From: JBGPIK01 sp041484845
GTDB taxonomy: Bacteria; Desulfobacterota; Binatia; UBA9968
Length of the DNA: 32,594 nt
Direction of reading: 5' to 3'
NCBI GenBank assembly: GCA_041484845.1
Contig: JBGPIK010000023.1
Coordinates: 1 to 32,594 of the forward strand
The notes beneath the pieces were generated by a model, which was not told the DNA's origin, did not search any database, and saw only the letters and a list, made by a program, of their open reading frames with translations. A program made the translations under genes and the position numbers. Below, one piece after another: positions 1 to 7,663 of the stretch (the first letter of the stretch is position 1; each line of letters begins with the position of its first letter).

Positions 1-591
1 GATCTGTTCACGCAAGATCAAAAGCTGAATATCTCGAAGGCGTATCTCATGCCCGGATTCGCCTTCGGAGGTTCGTGCTTGCCGAAGGATCTGCGGGCGC
101 TTTTGTATAAGTCCAAAGAATTGGATCTCGAAAGCCCGCTATTGAGTTCGGTGCTGGCGAGCAATCATCTGCATATCCAGCGATTAATCGACCGGATATT
201 GAGCACCAAGCAAAAGAAAGTCGGCATTCTTGGATTGAGTTTCAAGCATGGTACCGACGATCTTCGCGACAGCCCCACGGTCGTCCTGGTAGAGTCGCTA
301 CTGGGCAAGGGGTGCAAAATAAAGATCTACGACTCCGAGGTGTCTTTGGCAAAAATATTTGGCGCGAATAAAGCCTATATCGAACATGAAATCGAACACA
401 TTTCGACGTTGATGTGCTCCGAAATCGATGACGTGCTCGAACAATCCGATGTGATTGTAGTTGCCAAGCAACAAGATGAAATCCGCGAGCGGTTGAGTCC
501 CTACCTCGGGAAAAAAATGATCTTTGACCTTGTGCGGATCATTCCGAGTCCGTGCAATAGTCTGGAAAAGTATGACGGAATCTGCTGGTAA
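1..591 (+). CDS. algD: GDP-mannose 6-dehydrogenase, C-terminal part (5' end outside window)
   Basis: The reading frame is open from base 1, so only the C-terminal 196 residues are present. They contain the catalytic-cysteine motif GGSCLPKD (Cys codon at 76-78), then KVGILGLSFKHGTDDLRDSP typical of the C-terminal domain of the UDP-glucose/GDP-mannose dehydrogenase family. The segment PGFAFGGSCLPKD and the final GICW match AlgD of alginate producers rather than generic UDP-glucose dehydrogenases. AlgD oxidises GDP-mannose to GDP-mannuronate with two NAD+ in the cytoplasm. It would supply an acidic sugar donor for the polysaccharide made here. The next gene starts inside its 3' end (20-bp overlap), indicating one operon. 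The family assignment is strong; the exact substrate is inferred from resemblance. Confidence 0.9.
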   Translation, partial: DLFTQDQKLNISKAYLMPGFAFGGSCLPKDLRALLYKSKELDLESPLLSSVLASNHLHIQRLIDRILSTKQKKVGILGLSFKHGTDDLRDSPTVVLVESLLGKGCKIKIYDSEVSLAKIFGANKAYIEHEIEHISTLMCSEIDDVLEQSDVIVVAKQQDEIRERLSPYLGKKMIFDLVRIIPSPCNSLEKYDGICW

Positions 592-1807
592 TAGAAGATT
601 AAAAGTGCTGTTTTTCTCGCAGCGCTTTCCGTATCCCATGGACACCGGCGGCAAGATCCGGACTGGGAAGCTGCTGGAACAATTGAAGGAGATCTTCGAG
701 ATTACCCTGGTCAGCAACGTGGAAAGCCCGAAGGACGATCCCTATCTAGCTGAGGTAGGAAACCTATGCACCAAATTTCATCCTGTGCCTTGGAGGGAAA
801 CAAAGAAATACTCGTTCGGATTTTACTTGAAGCTTCTCCGGTCGGTTTTTTCCCGGTATCCCTTCACCGTGATCAACGACTACTCGAAACACCTCGAAGC
901 GGCGCTGTTCCATCTGACTAGCTCCGAGGACTTTGATCTTATGATCTGCGATTTCTTGCAGCCTAGTCTTAATTTCAGACGCCTTACCGGTACTCCAACG
1001 CTGCTTTTCGAGCACAACATCGAATCGGCCATACCGCGCCGCCATTTTGAAACGAGTCGCAATCGCCTCGCGAGATTCTTCTGGTGGCTTCAGTGGCGAA
1101 GGATGGAACGTTACGAAAGAGAAACCTGCCGGAAATTTAGCGCCACGGTGACCGTATCGGAAACCGACAAGACCTATTTAGAAGAACTTGCTGGGATAGG
1201 AAAGGTCTTTGCTATACCGACGGGGGTTGATACGCGCTTTTTTGTGCCGCGAGAAGAGCCGGTGAAAAACAACAGCTTGGTATTTACCGGCTCCATGGAC
1301 TGGCTCCCGAACGAGGACGCGATTAAATTCTTTGCGCGCGAGATTTTAGGGGCGGTAAAACGGGTCATACCCACAGTGCAGCTCACGGTAGTCGGAAGAA
1401 ACCCGAGCCAGAGTTTGATTAAGGAGATCGAGGCGTATCCCGAGATCACCATTACGGGTCGAGTCGAGGACGTGCGCCCATTTATCAGCAGTCACGCTCT
1501 TTACATCATTCCTCTCAGGATTGGCGGCGGTACCCGAATCAAGGCGTACGAAGCGATGGCCATGGGAAAGGCCGTAGTATCGACTTCGGTAGGAGTTGAA
1601 GGTCTTCCGCTCAAAGATGGCGAGCATGTCGTCCTCGCGGAGGGAGCGGAGTCGTTTGCCCAGGCCATCGTAAAGCTTTTGCATCAGGATGAATTCCGTG
1701 AAGCATTGGCCTTTAGAGGAATGGATTTTGTGCGCCGTAACTTCAGTTGGGGAATGGCAGCTGATGTGTTTGTCGACGCGTGCCGAAAAGTTGCCGTGCG
1801 TGCTTGA
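572..1807 (+). CDS. GT4-family glycosyltransferase
   Basis: The protein has about 411 residues and the GT-B layout. The N-terminus reads KVLFFSQRFPYPMDTGGKIR, close to the TIGR03087 exosortase-associated sugar transferases (compare the gene at 24089). The C-terminal half has the GT4 donor-binding pattern: VIPTGVD-like 'AIPTGVDTRFF', 'LVFTGSMDWLPNEDAI', 'TITGRVEDVRPF', 'PLRIGGGTRIKAYEAMAMGKAVVST'. The glutamate and glycine-rich segment of the retaining transferases is present. The start at ATG 572 was chosen because the homologous N-terminus begins 8 residues later and GGAAAAG lies just upstream; an earlier in-frame ATG at 524 would add unrelated residues that overlap algD. It probably transfers a sugar to a lipid-linked intermediate at the inner membrane. 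The donor sugar cannot be read from sequence. Confidence 0.85.
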   Translation: MTESAGNRRLKVLFFSQRFPYPMDTGGKIRTGKLLEQLKEIFEITLVSNVESPKDDPYLAEVGNLCTKFHPVPWRETKKYSFGFYLKLLRSVFSRYPFTVINDYSKHLEAALFHLTSSEDFDLMICDFLQPSLNFRRLTGTPTLLFEHNIESAIPRRHFETSRNRLARFFWWLQWRRMERYERETCRKFSATVTVSETDKTYLEELAGIGKVFAIPTGVDTRFFVPREEPVKNNSLVFTGSMDWLPNEDAIKFFAREILGAVKRVIPTVQLTVVGRNPSQSLIKEIEAYPEITITGRVEDVRPFISSHALYIIPLRIGGGTRIKAYEAMAMGKAVVSTSVGVEGLPLKDGEHVVLAEGAESFAQAIVKLLHQDEFREALAFRGMDFVRRNFSWGMAADVFVDACRKVAVRA

Positions 1808-1852
1808 TGCAATATCGCTACGGTGCCATTGCCTTCATTCCGAAAGATTCTG

Positions 1853-2914
1853 ATGCGACGCATCGTTCGGGAATACCTTTTCAAGGCGGTCGCGCGCGTC
1901 GTTTTCTATTCAGGCGGTTTAAAGCTGCTTAAAGGTTTCGTTAACTGCTTTAAGTTGAAAAAAAATGATGACGGGGAGCTACAGTTTCCCTTTTTGGCTA
2001 AACGGGCAAATCGGAACGTCCAGATATTAATCTACCACAGGGTGAATGACGATCTCGACCCTTTCTTTTCCGGCATTTCGAATGCAGCGTTTAGATATGA
2101 GATGGAGTACCTGGCATCGACTTGTGCCGTTTTATCTCTTGAAGATGCCGTTTGCCGACTGGAACGCGGCGATGTCCCCGATAACGCCGTCGTCGTAACC
2201 TTCGATGATGGTTACAAGGACAATTTTCTGAACGCGTTCCCAATCCTGAAACAACTATCGATTCCCGCGTCGATATTTCTCGCCACAGGCGTCGTAGGCT
2301 CGCAGAGAGCGCTTTGGCATGATCGGGTCTTTTCAGCTTTCAGAGAGACCAAGGTGTCATGGTTGAACGGTATTGTTAACGATCCGCGAAGCTATTGCTT
2401 GAGGAATCTGGAAGATAAGCTTTCCGCCCTGCAGGAGGTTCTAAAGTTGCTGTTTGCGCTCGGCGATGATGAGCGCTTGTACTGGATTGACCGCTTGATC
2501 GCGCAGTTGGAGGTTTGCGATCGGAATGAAAGGCCCAATCTCATGCTGAATTGGGATGAAATCAGAATCATGCAGCGACACGACATTACCTTCGGGTCGC
2601 ATACGGTAACCCATCCAATATTATCGAGGATTTCCACGGAAAAAATCAAGACGGAGATACAGCGGTCCAAGGAAACCATTGAAAAACATTTAAATGTCGC
2701 GGTGAGAACATTTGCCTATCCCGTCGGACGCAGCCAGGACTTCAATGAAGATGTAAAGGCCCTTTTGCAAGAGGCCGGCTATATCTGCGCCGTAACCACG
2801 ATCCCGGGGGTCAATGAGAGCGGTCAAGATCCTTTTGAGCTGAGAAGAGCGACCCCGTGGGAGACGTATCTTCCAGCCTTTGCCGCGAAATTGAGCTGGT
2901 ATAAATTCTCTTAA
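1853..2914 (+). CDS. NodB-type polysaccharide deacetylase
   Basis: This is a carbohydrate esterase 4 (NodB homology) protein of about 353 residues. Motif 1 TFDDGY carries the catalytic base and metal Asp (D118, D119 from this start). Motif 2 SHTVTH gives metal ligands H250 and H254. FAYPVGR resembles motif 3. The core starts with QILIYHRVNDD, as in exopolysaccharide-cluster deacetylases. It would remove N- or O-acetyl groups from a polysaccharide or its precursor. No clear signal peptide is visible, although residues 1-30 are basic and hydrophobic. It is not the short TIGR03006 XrtA-type deacetylase. ATG 1853 follows GAAAG by 7 bases; a GTG at 1823 in frame is the alternative start. It lies 45 bp after the glycosyltransferase, in the same direction. 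Confidence 0.85.
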   Translation: MRRIVREYLFKAVARVVFYSGGLKLLKGFVNCFKLKKNDDGELQFPFLAKRANRNVQILIYHRVNDDLDPFFSGISNAAFRYEMEYLASTCAVLSLEDAVCRLERGDVPDNAVVVTFDDGYKDNFLNAFPILKQLSIPASIFLATGVVGSQRALWHDRVFSAFRETKVSWLNGIVNDPRSYCLRNLEDKLSALQEVLKLLFALGDDERLYWIDRLIAQLEVCDRNERPNLMLNWDEIRIMQRHDITFGSHTVTHPILSRISTEKIKTEIQRSKETIEKHLNVAVRTFAYPVGRSQDFNEDVKALLQEAGYICAVTTIPGVNESGQDPFELRRATPWETYLPAFAAKLSWYKFS

Positions 2915-2992
2915 ATACGTCATGCCTTGATCAATGTGCTGATGGACGGGACTTCCGTAAAAGCTTCTCTTGCGTGCAGGAATACTTTAGAA

Positions 2993-4057
2993 ATGGGCAG
3001 CGTCCAACAAGCTAAAGTCAATAAGGTCACAATTCGTAGAGCCGATCTTAATATGGATCGGGAGATTTTGATCGAATCGTTGTCCCGGCATCTCAATCCG
3101 CTCGCCGATGCCCGACGGTTTGACTGGCTGTACAAAGACAATCCCCATGGTGAGGCACAGGTATGGATAGCCGTTGATCAGGGGAACGGAGTCGTAGTAG
3201 GCTCCGCCGCGGCATTCCCCCGGCGGCTGTACCTGGGCTCACGCGAGGAGATTGTGTGGGTGCTGGGGGATTTTTGCATTAACTCCGAATACCGCAGCCT
3301 CGGTCCCGCCGTGGAGCTGCAGAGGGCTTGCATTGCGGCCGTTGACTCGGGGAAAGTGGCATTTTGTTATGATTTTCCAAGCGCGGGGATGATGGCTGTT
3401 TACAAACGGCTCGGGTTTGCTCCGTTTGCCCAAGTGTTGCGCCTGGCTCGTCCGTTGCGCATAGACAGGCAGATCGAATCGGTGATCAAATCGCCGATCA
3501 TCACGTCCGGTCTGGCGGCCGTCGGCAATTTATTGCTGGCGACCAGGGCTTTTCAGCCACTAAAGAATGGAAATCTGACCGTCGCTTTCCATACAGGTCA
3601 ATTTGGCGAAGAGTTCTCCAATCTCGCTCGGCAGATCGCGGATCGGCACGGGGTTTGTGTCCAGCGATCAGCGGAATATTTGAACTGGCGGTATATGGCC
3701 AATACCACCTGCGCCTCTGAAATCATGACCGCTCGCAGGAACGGAGAGCTATTGGCCTATGCCGTTATCCAGCAAAATGGGAAAGAATGTATCGTTGCCG
3801 ATGTCTTTGGTATAGACAGCCCGGCGATTGTCAGGAGTTTGATTAAAGAGGTTGTAGCCCTATGCCACGCGCGTGGCGTGCATAGCGTTAGTATTCCCTT
3901 GGTGGAATCGCATCCATGGGTCACACTTTTTCGCGGTCTCGGATTTCGCGACCGGGAATCAAAGCCAATGGTGCTTTATTCTCCAAACAATGATATTGGT
4001 ACCCAGAATTTGGAGAATAGGCGCTGGTTTATTATGTATGGAGATCGCGACTCTTGA
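2993..4057 (+). CDS. GNAT-family N-acyltransferase
   Basis: The protein of about 354 residues begins its fold with KVTIRRADLNMD and shows GNAT features: 'VVVGSAAAFPRRLYL', 'GDFCINSEYRSLGPAVELQRACI' (acyl-CoA-binding region) and 'AVYKRLGFAPFAQVLRLARPL'. A second GNAT-like half follows ('LAYAVIQQNG', 'VTLFRGLGFRDRES'), so it may be a tandem GNAT. Such proteins occur in exopolysaccharide loci and acylate an amino sugar or another group; the substrate is unknown here. The start is uncertain: ATG 2993 (AGGA 11 bases upstream), ATG 2942 and TTG 2927 are all in frame. Its last 37 bp (4021-4057) reappear at 6086-6122 in front of a second ACP, pointing to a partial duplication of the GNAT-ACP pair. 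Confidence 0.75.
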   Translation: MGSVQQAKVNKVTIRRADLNMDREILIESLSRHLNPLADARRFDWLYKDNPHGEAQVWIAVDQGNGVVVGSAAAFPRRLYLGSREEIVWVLGDFCINSEYRSLGPAVELQRACIAAVDSGKVAFCYDFPSAGMMAVYKRLGFAPFAQVLRLARPLRIDRQIESVIKSPIITSGLAAVGNLLLATRAFQPLKNGNLTVAFHTGQFGEEFSNLARQIADRHGVCVQRSAEYLNWRYMANTTCASEIMTARRNGELLAYAVIQQNGKECIVADVFGIDSPAIVRSLIKEVVALCHARGVHSVSIPLVESHPWVTLFRGLGFRDRESKPMVLYSPNNDIGTQNLENRRWFIMYGDRDS

Positions 4058-4200
4058 TTGAAAAAGAGTGACGTACAGAGCAAAGCGTGCAATGTAGCTG
4101 GTAATAGTAGACAGATTGCAGGTAGCAGTGGTCATGCAACTGGATTGTTTTTGACGCACTCAGTCCTTGAATGGCACGTCGTCTTGTAATCGGAGGTAGC

Positions 4201-4455
4201 GTGGAACAGAGAACTATAGAGAATCAAATAAGGAAATTTCTTGTACAGCAGTTTCCTGCCACGAAGAACGTCGGCAACAATGAATCCTTACTGAACAATG
4301 GACTCATTGACTCGCTCGGTATTCTAGAAGTCGTAGCGTTTATGGAAAAGGAATTTGGGATCACCGTCTCTGACGAGGATCTGTTGCCCGAGAATTTCGG
4401 TTCGGTTAGCGGCTTGCTAAACTTTGTCCAGCAAAAGACGAACGGCACGAGCTAA
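4201..4455 (+). CDS. acyl carrier protein (phosphopantetheine-binding)
   Basis: This is an 84-residue ACP with the helix-II signature GLIDSLGILEVV, in which Ser38 of the DSL motif is the 4'-phosphopantetheine site. It continues with FMEKEFGITVSDEDL as in standalone ACPs. GTG 4201 is chosen for two reasons: GGAGGT lies 4 bases before it, and the second ACP copy at 6225 also starts with GTG and aligns residue for residue (M-x-Q ... IR-x-FL). An upstream in-frame ATG at 4171 lacks a ribosome site. Together with the acyl-CoA ligase and PLP decarboxylase downstream it forms the ACP-ligase-decarboxylase set known from exosortase A loci. It probably carries an activated acyl or aminoacyl group for transfer to the polysaccharide (inference). 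Confidence 0.88.
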   Translation: MEQRTIENQIRKFLVQQFPATKNVGNNESLLNNGLIDSLGILEVVAFMEKEFGITVSDEDLLPENFGSVSGLLNFVQQKTNGTS

Positions 4456-4903
4456 TGGCAAAGGCGCGGGAGACACTAACGATCGCAGGCGTATTCACCA
4501 CAGAGTGCCGAGAACACAGATCGTGGTGAAAAGAAGGAATGCCTTTCACTACGGAGATCACAGAGCACACAGAGTGAGATGAGGATAGGATTTTAATACG
4601 ATTAACCCGTTTTCCTCCGTGGTCTCTGTGTTCTCTGTGGTAAAAATCCGAAAAACCCGAAGACCAGGACACAACGCGGAGATCGGAATATCCACCACCG
4701 AGAGCACGGAGTTCACAGAGGTGAGAATAGAATTAGGCCACTTTCTCAGTGGTCTCAGTGGTTAAAAATCCGGAAAGGATCTCACCATGGAGGTACAGAG
4801 ATATACATACCGTCACGAGTTTAACTCAACGGGTGGGCACTGGGCCGTTGGGGTAATTTCGAGTTCTCACTGGCTGGCCTCTCAAAGGAGATTCTTGTCG
4901 CTA
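4456..4903 (+). repeat. intergenic stretch with two inverted CACAGAG-type repeat units
   Basis: No gene is supported before the TPR start. Two tandem units each have a left arm rich in CCAC(A/C)GAG (from about 4497 and 4693) and a right arm of its complement (CTCTGTGTTCTCTGTGG near 4624-4640; TCTCAGTGGTCTCAGTGG near 4744-4761). Both units end in GTGGT(t)AAAAATCCG followed by A-rich sequence, so the units are homologous. Each can fold into a long imperfect hairpin. Related sequence recurs near 12594-12680 and 32338-32510. This is a dispersed non-coding repeat family; mobility or function is unknown. Weak in-frame extension of the TPR ORF back to 4787 runs through this area and is not believed coding. 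Confidence 0.7.
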
Positions 4904-5560
4904 ATGAAGGCGCTTAGATTGGTCCGAGGCATATTCCGCACGATACTCGCGCTTGGGGTGATACCGGCGGTGAACGTCCCCGCCTACGCCCAGGACATAC
5001 CGGGATATCCCGCCAGCGTAAATGCGTATGACCCCCGAGAGGTCGCCATGTTGCCGCGCTATTGTGCCTACACTCAGATTTTCCGCGATCGTGTGCCCGG
5101 CGGCAATAATCCGGATGAAATCCAGCGGTGGTATTCCATACTAGGCCAAACATTTAATGCCATGCACCATTACTGCGAAGGACTGATGAAAACGAATCGT
5201 GGAGTCCTTCTGGCGCGGGACGAGCAGTCGCGCCGGTTTTACCTGAGTGACTCGATCGTTGAGTTCGACTATGTGATAGACCGTGCGCCGGCTGATTTTG
5301 TATTGCTGCCGGAGATTCTCACGAAGAAGGGAGAGAATCTGATCCGCCTGGGCCGGGGTCCGATCGGAAATTTGCAACTTCAGCGCGCGATTGAATTAAA
5401 GCCCGACTACTGGCCGGCGTATGCAGCCATGAGCGACTACTACAAAAAGACCGGGGATGTCAAGAACGCGCGCGAAGTGCTGGAAAAGGGTCTGTCGGCG
5501 TCCCCCGATGCAAAGGCGCTGAAAGAGCGACTGGCGAATCTCGATGCAGTCAAAAAATAA
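4904..5560 (+). CDS. exported TPR-repeat protein
   Basis: The protein of 218 residues begins with a signal peptide: a basic start (MKALRLVRG), a hydrophobic core and a likely cut after AYA before QDIPGYP. The middle contains a conserved-looking block (MLPRYCAYTQIFRDRVPGGN, then FNAMHHYCEGLM) with two cysteines. The C-terminal third holds at least two TPR-like helical pairs: LQRAIELKPDYWPAYAAMSDYYKKTGD and ARE-VLEKGLSASPDAKALKERL. It is probably a periplasmic scaffold or polysaccharide-assembly accessory protein; no reaction is implied. ATG 4904 gives the cleanest signal peptide; AAAGGAG at 4884-4890 is 13 bases away and would fit an in-frame TTG at 4895 better. It is intact, although the DNA around it is decayed. 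Confidence 0.75.
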   Translation: MKALRLVRGIFRTILALGVIPAVNVPAYAQDIPGYPASVNAYDPREVAMLPRYCAYTQIFRDRVPGGNNPDEIQRWYSILGQTFNAMHHYCEGLMKTNRGVLLARDEQSRRFYLSDSIVEFDYVIDRAPADFVLLPEILTKKGENLIRLGRGPIGNLQLQRAIELKPDYWPAYAAMSDYYKKTGDVKNAREVLEKGLSASPDAKALKERLANLDAVKK

Positions 5561-5682
5561 CTGCGAAACTGCGCCACTACGTCAGAAACCGGCAACGCCA
5601 CGACCGACCGACGGGGACTAACGATCACGCCTCGGATCCTATGCCACGCCTACCGAAGAAGCCGACGGCTGAAGAAAACTAG
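5561..5682. other. short spacer without recognisable content
   Basis: I see no gene, terminator or repeat between the TPR stop and the methyltransferase remnant on the opposite strand. Confidence 0.5.
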
Positions 5683-5931
5683 CTATAGCCGCGACGTTAC
5701 GCATACTCCCTCTTGAGGTTTTCTAAACATTGCGACTATCCAACCCTGTGGGAAATTGCGCAGGCGAATCTTGTCGCTCAGCTTCTCATAGCCGGTCGCG
5801 AGCGGGAAGAAGACCCCATTAAACATAAAGACGGATACTGGCCTAGGTAAGCGGAACGAAACAATTTCCAATCCCGCTTGTTTCGCCCATTTATCGCCGC
5901 GCCCGCCTCGGGTTTTAGTTCGATATGCCAC
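5683..5931 (-). pseudogene. methyltransferase C-terminal remnant
   Basis: On the minus strand, 82 codons encode the end of a protein closely related to the intact methyltransferase at 16517-17230. The shared landmarks, in order, are MFNG(V/F), LATGYEKL, then GWI and RKP near the end. The SAM-binding N-terminal part is missing: upstream (5932-6085) no GxGxG-type motif or frame continues. It is therefore a truncated, orphaned copy with no plausible start of its own. Its orientation is opposite to its neighbours, and it lies between a repeat cluster and a duplicated GNAT gene end, so it marks a rearranged spot. Confidence 0.65.
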
Positions 5932-5939
5932 CGAGCACA

Positions 5940-6085
5940 GACTTGGTCATCATTAGCAGCGACTTGGCAATGTCGCGTAGTCTTGCAGGTGAGAATCCTG
6001 TCCATGTAACCGCTAGCCATGGGCCTAAAATCCAGCCTTGCAGTCAGCGTGGTAACAGGCTGACTGATGCGTAGGCGGGAGAGGG
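5940..6085. other. non-coding stretch with a perfect 8-bp hairpin
   Basis: The segment contains CAGTCAGC (6041-6048) and its exact complement GCTGACTG (6059-6066) around a 10-base loop. Nearby is GCAGGTGAGAATCCTGTC (5985-6002), itself a 6-bp inverted repeat (GCAGG/CCTGT-like). The general look resembles domain I sequences of bacterial group II introns, but no reverse transcriptase or domain V is present, so this is only a possibility. It borders the duplicated GNAT end directly. Confidence 0.3.
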
Positions 6086-6122
6086 GCGCTGGTTTATTAT
6101 GCATGGAGATCGCGACTCTTGA
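6086..6122 (+). repeat. 37-bp duplicate of the GNAT gene 3' end
   Basis: The 37 bases match 4021-4057, the last codons and stop of the GNAT gene, at 36 of 37 positions. A short CAAAGCG(T/C)GC match follows in both places, then an ACP gene. This shows that a GNAT-ACP pair was duplicated and that the second GNAT copy has been lost except for its end. Confidence 0.85.
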
Positions 6123-6224
6123 ATAGGCAAAGCGCGCGTTGCTAATAGCAAGTCGCATTTGGCAAAGAACGAGAGCAACTCGCAAGAGCGCACCTATCGC
6201 TATAAACTTTAAAGGAGACTGATA

Positions 6225-6457
6225 GTGAATCAGAATATTGTTGCTGAGCGGATTCGCCAATTTTTGAGGAACAGTTCCCGCTCGTGTGCAATGTTGACAA
6301 CGAAGCGCCGTTATTGAGTGGTGGACTGCTGGATTCCATGGCAATCTTGGAAATCGTAAACTTTTTGGAGCATGAATTCGGGGTCAAGATTGTGGATGAG
6401 GCTCCTCTTCTTGAAAAGTTTCAAACTATCGCATCGACCGTAATCTTCATCAATTGA
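6225..6457 (+). pseudogene. second acyl carrier protein gene, one-base frame break
   Basis: GTG 6225 is preceded by AAAGGAG at 7 bases. Translation gives M-NQNIVAERIRQFL in frame up to 6266, then the ACP continues in the -1 frame: EEQFPLVCNVDNEAPLL, GGLLDSMAILEIVNFLEHEF with the phosphopantetheine DSM serine, ending at TGA 6455-6457. Without a shift the product stops at 6315-6317. Spliced across the shift it is about 77-78 residues and aligns without gaps to the intact ACP at 4201. The break is at CAA-TTT-TTG, where a -1 slip after TTG would give IRQFL-EEQFP against IRKFL-VQQFP. It may be a pseudogene, a sequencing error, or a -1 frameshift site. Confidence 0.75.
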
Positions 6458-6477
6458 AAACGTAATAGTTGCGAATA

Positions 6478-7590
6478 ATGCAGGTCAAGATCTACCCTGA
6501 TTTCGAAGGCCTACCCAGTCAGTACGCGCGTGTTTTCGAGGCGGCGAACGTAGACAACTTCTTTTATAGCCTCGCATGGTTTAAGAATTTAGCCAGCACC
6601 GCAGTGGATAAAGGCGATCAATTGCGCATTTATGGTATCGAGAGCAGTGATCCGCCGCACCTGCCGGTTGCAATGCTCCCGATGCGATATCGTAGCCGGG
6701 GACTCAAAGGGTTGACTCCGTCCGCTTTGTCGGGACTGGCGAATTATTATACCCCTTTGTTCGGCCCAATTTTGAACAAATCGTGTCCCAGCTCTCGTGA
6801 TGCCATCAGGGAGTTAGTGCGCGCGCTTTGCTTCGACACTCCGCGCTGGGACACCGTCGATTTGCACCCGTTAGACCCCGAGAGATTAACTTATACCGAA
6901 CTGCAGGCAGCATTTACGGAAGCGGGCTGGGCAATCCAAAACTATTTTTGCTTTGGAAACTGGTATCTGCGAACGAATGGTCAATCCTACGATCAATATT
7001 TTGAGACACTGCCTTCTGCCTTAAGAAACACGATTACGAGAAAACGAAAGGTAATTCGGAAGTCCGGCCGCTTTGATTTGCAGATTCTTACAGGCGCGGA
7101 TGATGTTGACTCAGCCATCCGTGCATATCAAAAAGTCTACGCGTCAAGCTGGAAACGCCCGGAACCATACGCACATTTTGTTCCGGAGTTGATGCGCATG
7201 TCTGCGGAAAAGGGCTCGCTTCGCCTGGGGCTCGCGTTCTTTGATCAGGCGCCGGTTGCGGCGCAACTGTGGCTCGTGAATGAAGGGGCCGCGTCAATTT
7301 ATAAACTTGCGTACGACGAACAATTCTCTCAATACTCCATCGGTTCAATCCTGACGGCGCATTTGATGGAACATGTGATCGAACGTGATCGCGTACGCGA
7401 GGTTGATTATCTAATTGGAGATGATCCGTACAAGAACAGCTGGATGTCGCACCGTCGGGAGCGATGGGGAGTAAGGGCATTCAATTTGCGATCCCTGAAC
7501 GGCATGTTCGGTGTGGTTAAACACATCGGTGGAGGCGCCTTAAGAAAGTCACTTAGGAAGGTTTGGAAAATCTTTAAGACTAGAAGCTAA
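6478..7590 (+). CDS. FemAB/BioF2-like GNAT acyltransferase (Acetyltransf_6 type)
   Basis: The protein of 370 residues has the double-GNAT fold of the FemAB-like family. The N-terminal half reads FFYSLAWFKNLA and LPVAMLPMRYR. The C-terminal half has YFETLPSALRNTITRKRK, then LRLGLAFFDQAPVAAQLWLV, IYKLAYDEQFSQYSIGSILT, and the characteristic end VDYLIGDDPYKNSWM followed by RRERWG. Relatives in exosortase A loci are annotated as XrtA-associated FemAB proteins. They are expected to transfer an aminoacyl or acyl group to an amine on a sugar or peptide; cytoplasmic. ATG 6478 is preferred over TTG 6469. It starts 20 bp after the second ACP, so the carrier and transferase are probably translated from one message. 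Confidence 0.82.
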   Translation: MQVKIYPDFEGLPSQYARVFEAANVDNFFYSLAWFKNLASTAVDKGDQLRIYGIESSDPPHLPVAMLPMRYRSRGLKGLTPSALSGLANYYTPLFGPILNKSCPSSRDAIRELVRALCFDTPRWDTVDLHPLDPERLTYTELQAAFTEAGWAIQNYFCFGNWYLRTNGQSYDQYFETLPSALRNTITRKRKVIRKSGRFDLQILTGADDVDSAIRAYQKVYASSWKRPEPYAHFVPELMRMSAEKGSLRLGLAFFDQAPVAAQLWLVNEGAASIYKLAYDEQFSQYSIGSILTAHLMEHVIERDRVREVDYLIGDDPYKNSWMSHRRERWGVRAFNLRSLNGMFGVVKHIGGGALRKSLRKVWKIFKTRS

Positions 7591-7663
7591 CGCTCAGGTC
7601 ATTTTCGTCCCGTAGCGTGAACCAGAAGGGTGACGGAACACCGTTGATCGCGAGAGAAATTGT

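Noticed and set aside
5985..6002. tRNA T-arm (GCAGGTGAGAATCCTGTC)
   Set aside because: It lacks the TTCRA loop of a T-arm and no acceptor, D or anticodon stems fit around it.
5778..6344. 188-codon open frame on the minus strand
   Set aside because: It runs opposite to the methyltransferase remnant's frame and across the GNAT tail copy and the ACP duplicate, has no ribosome site and no recognisable motif; it is a shadow.
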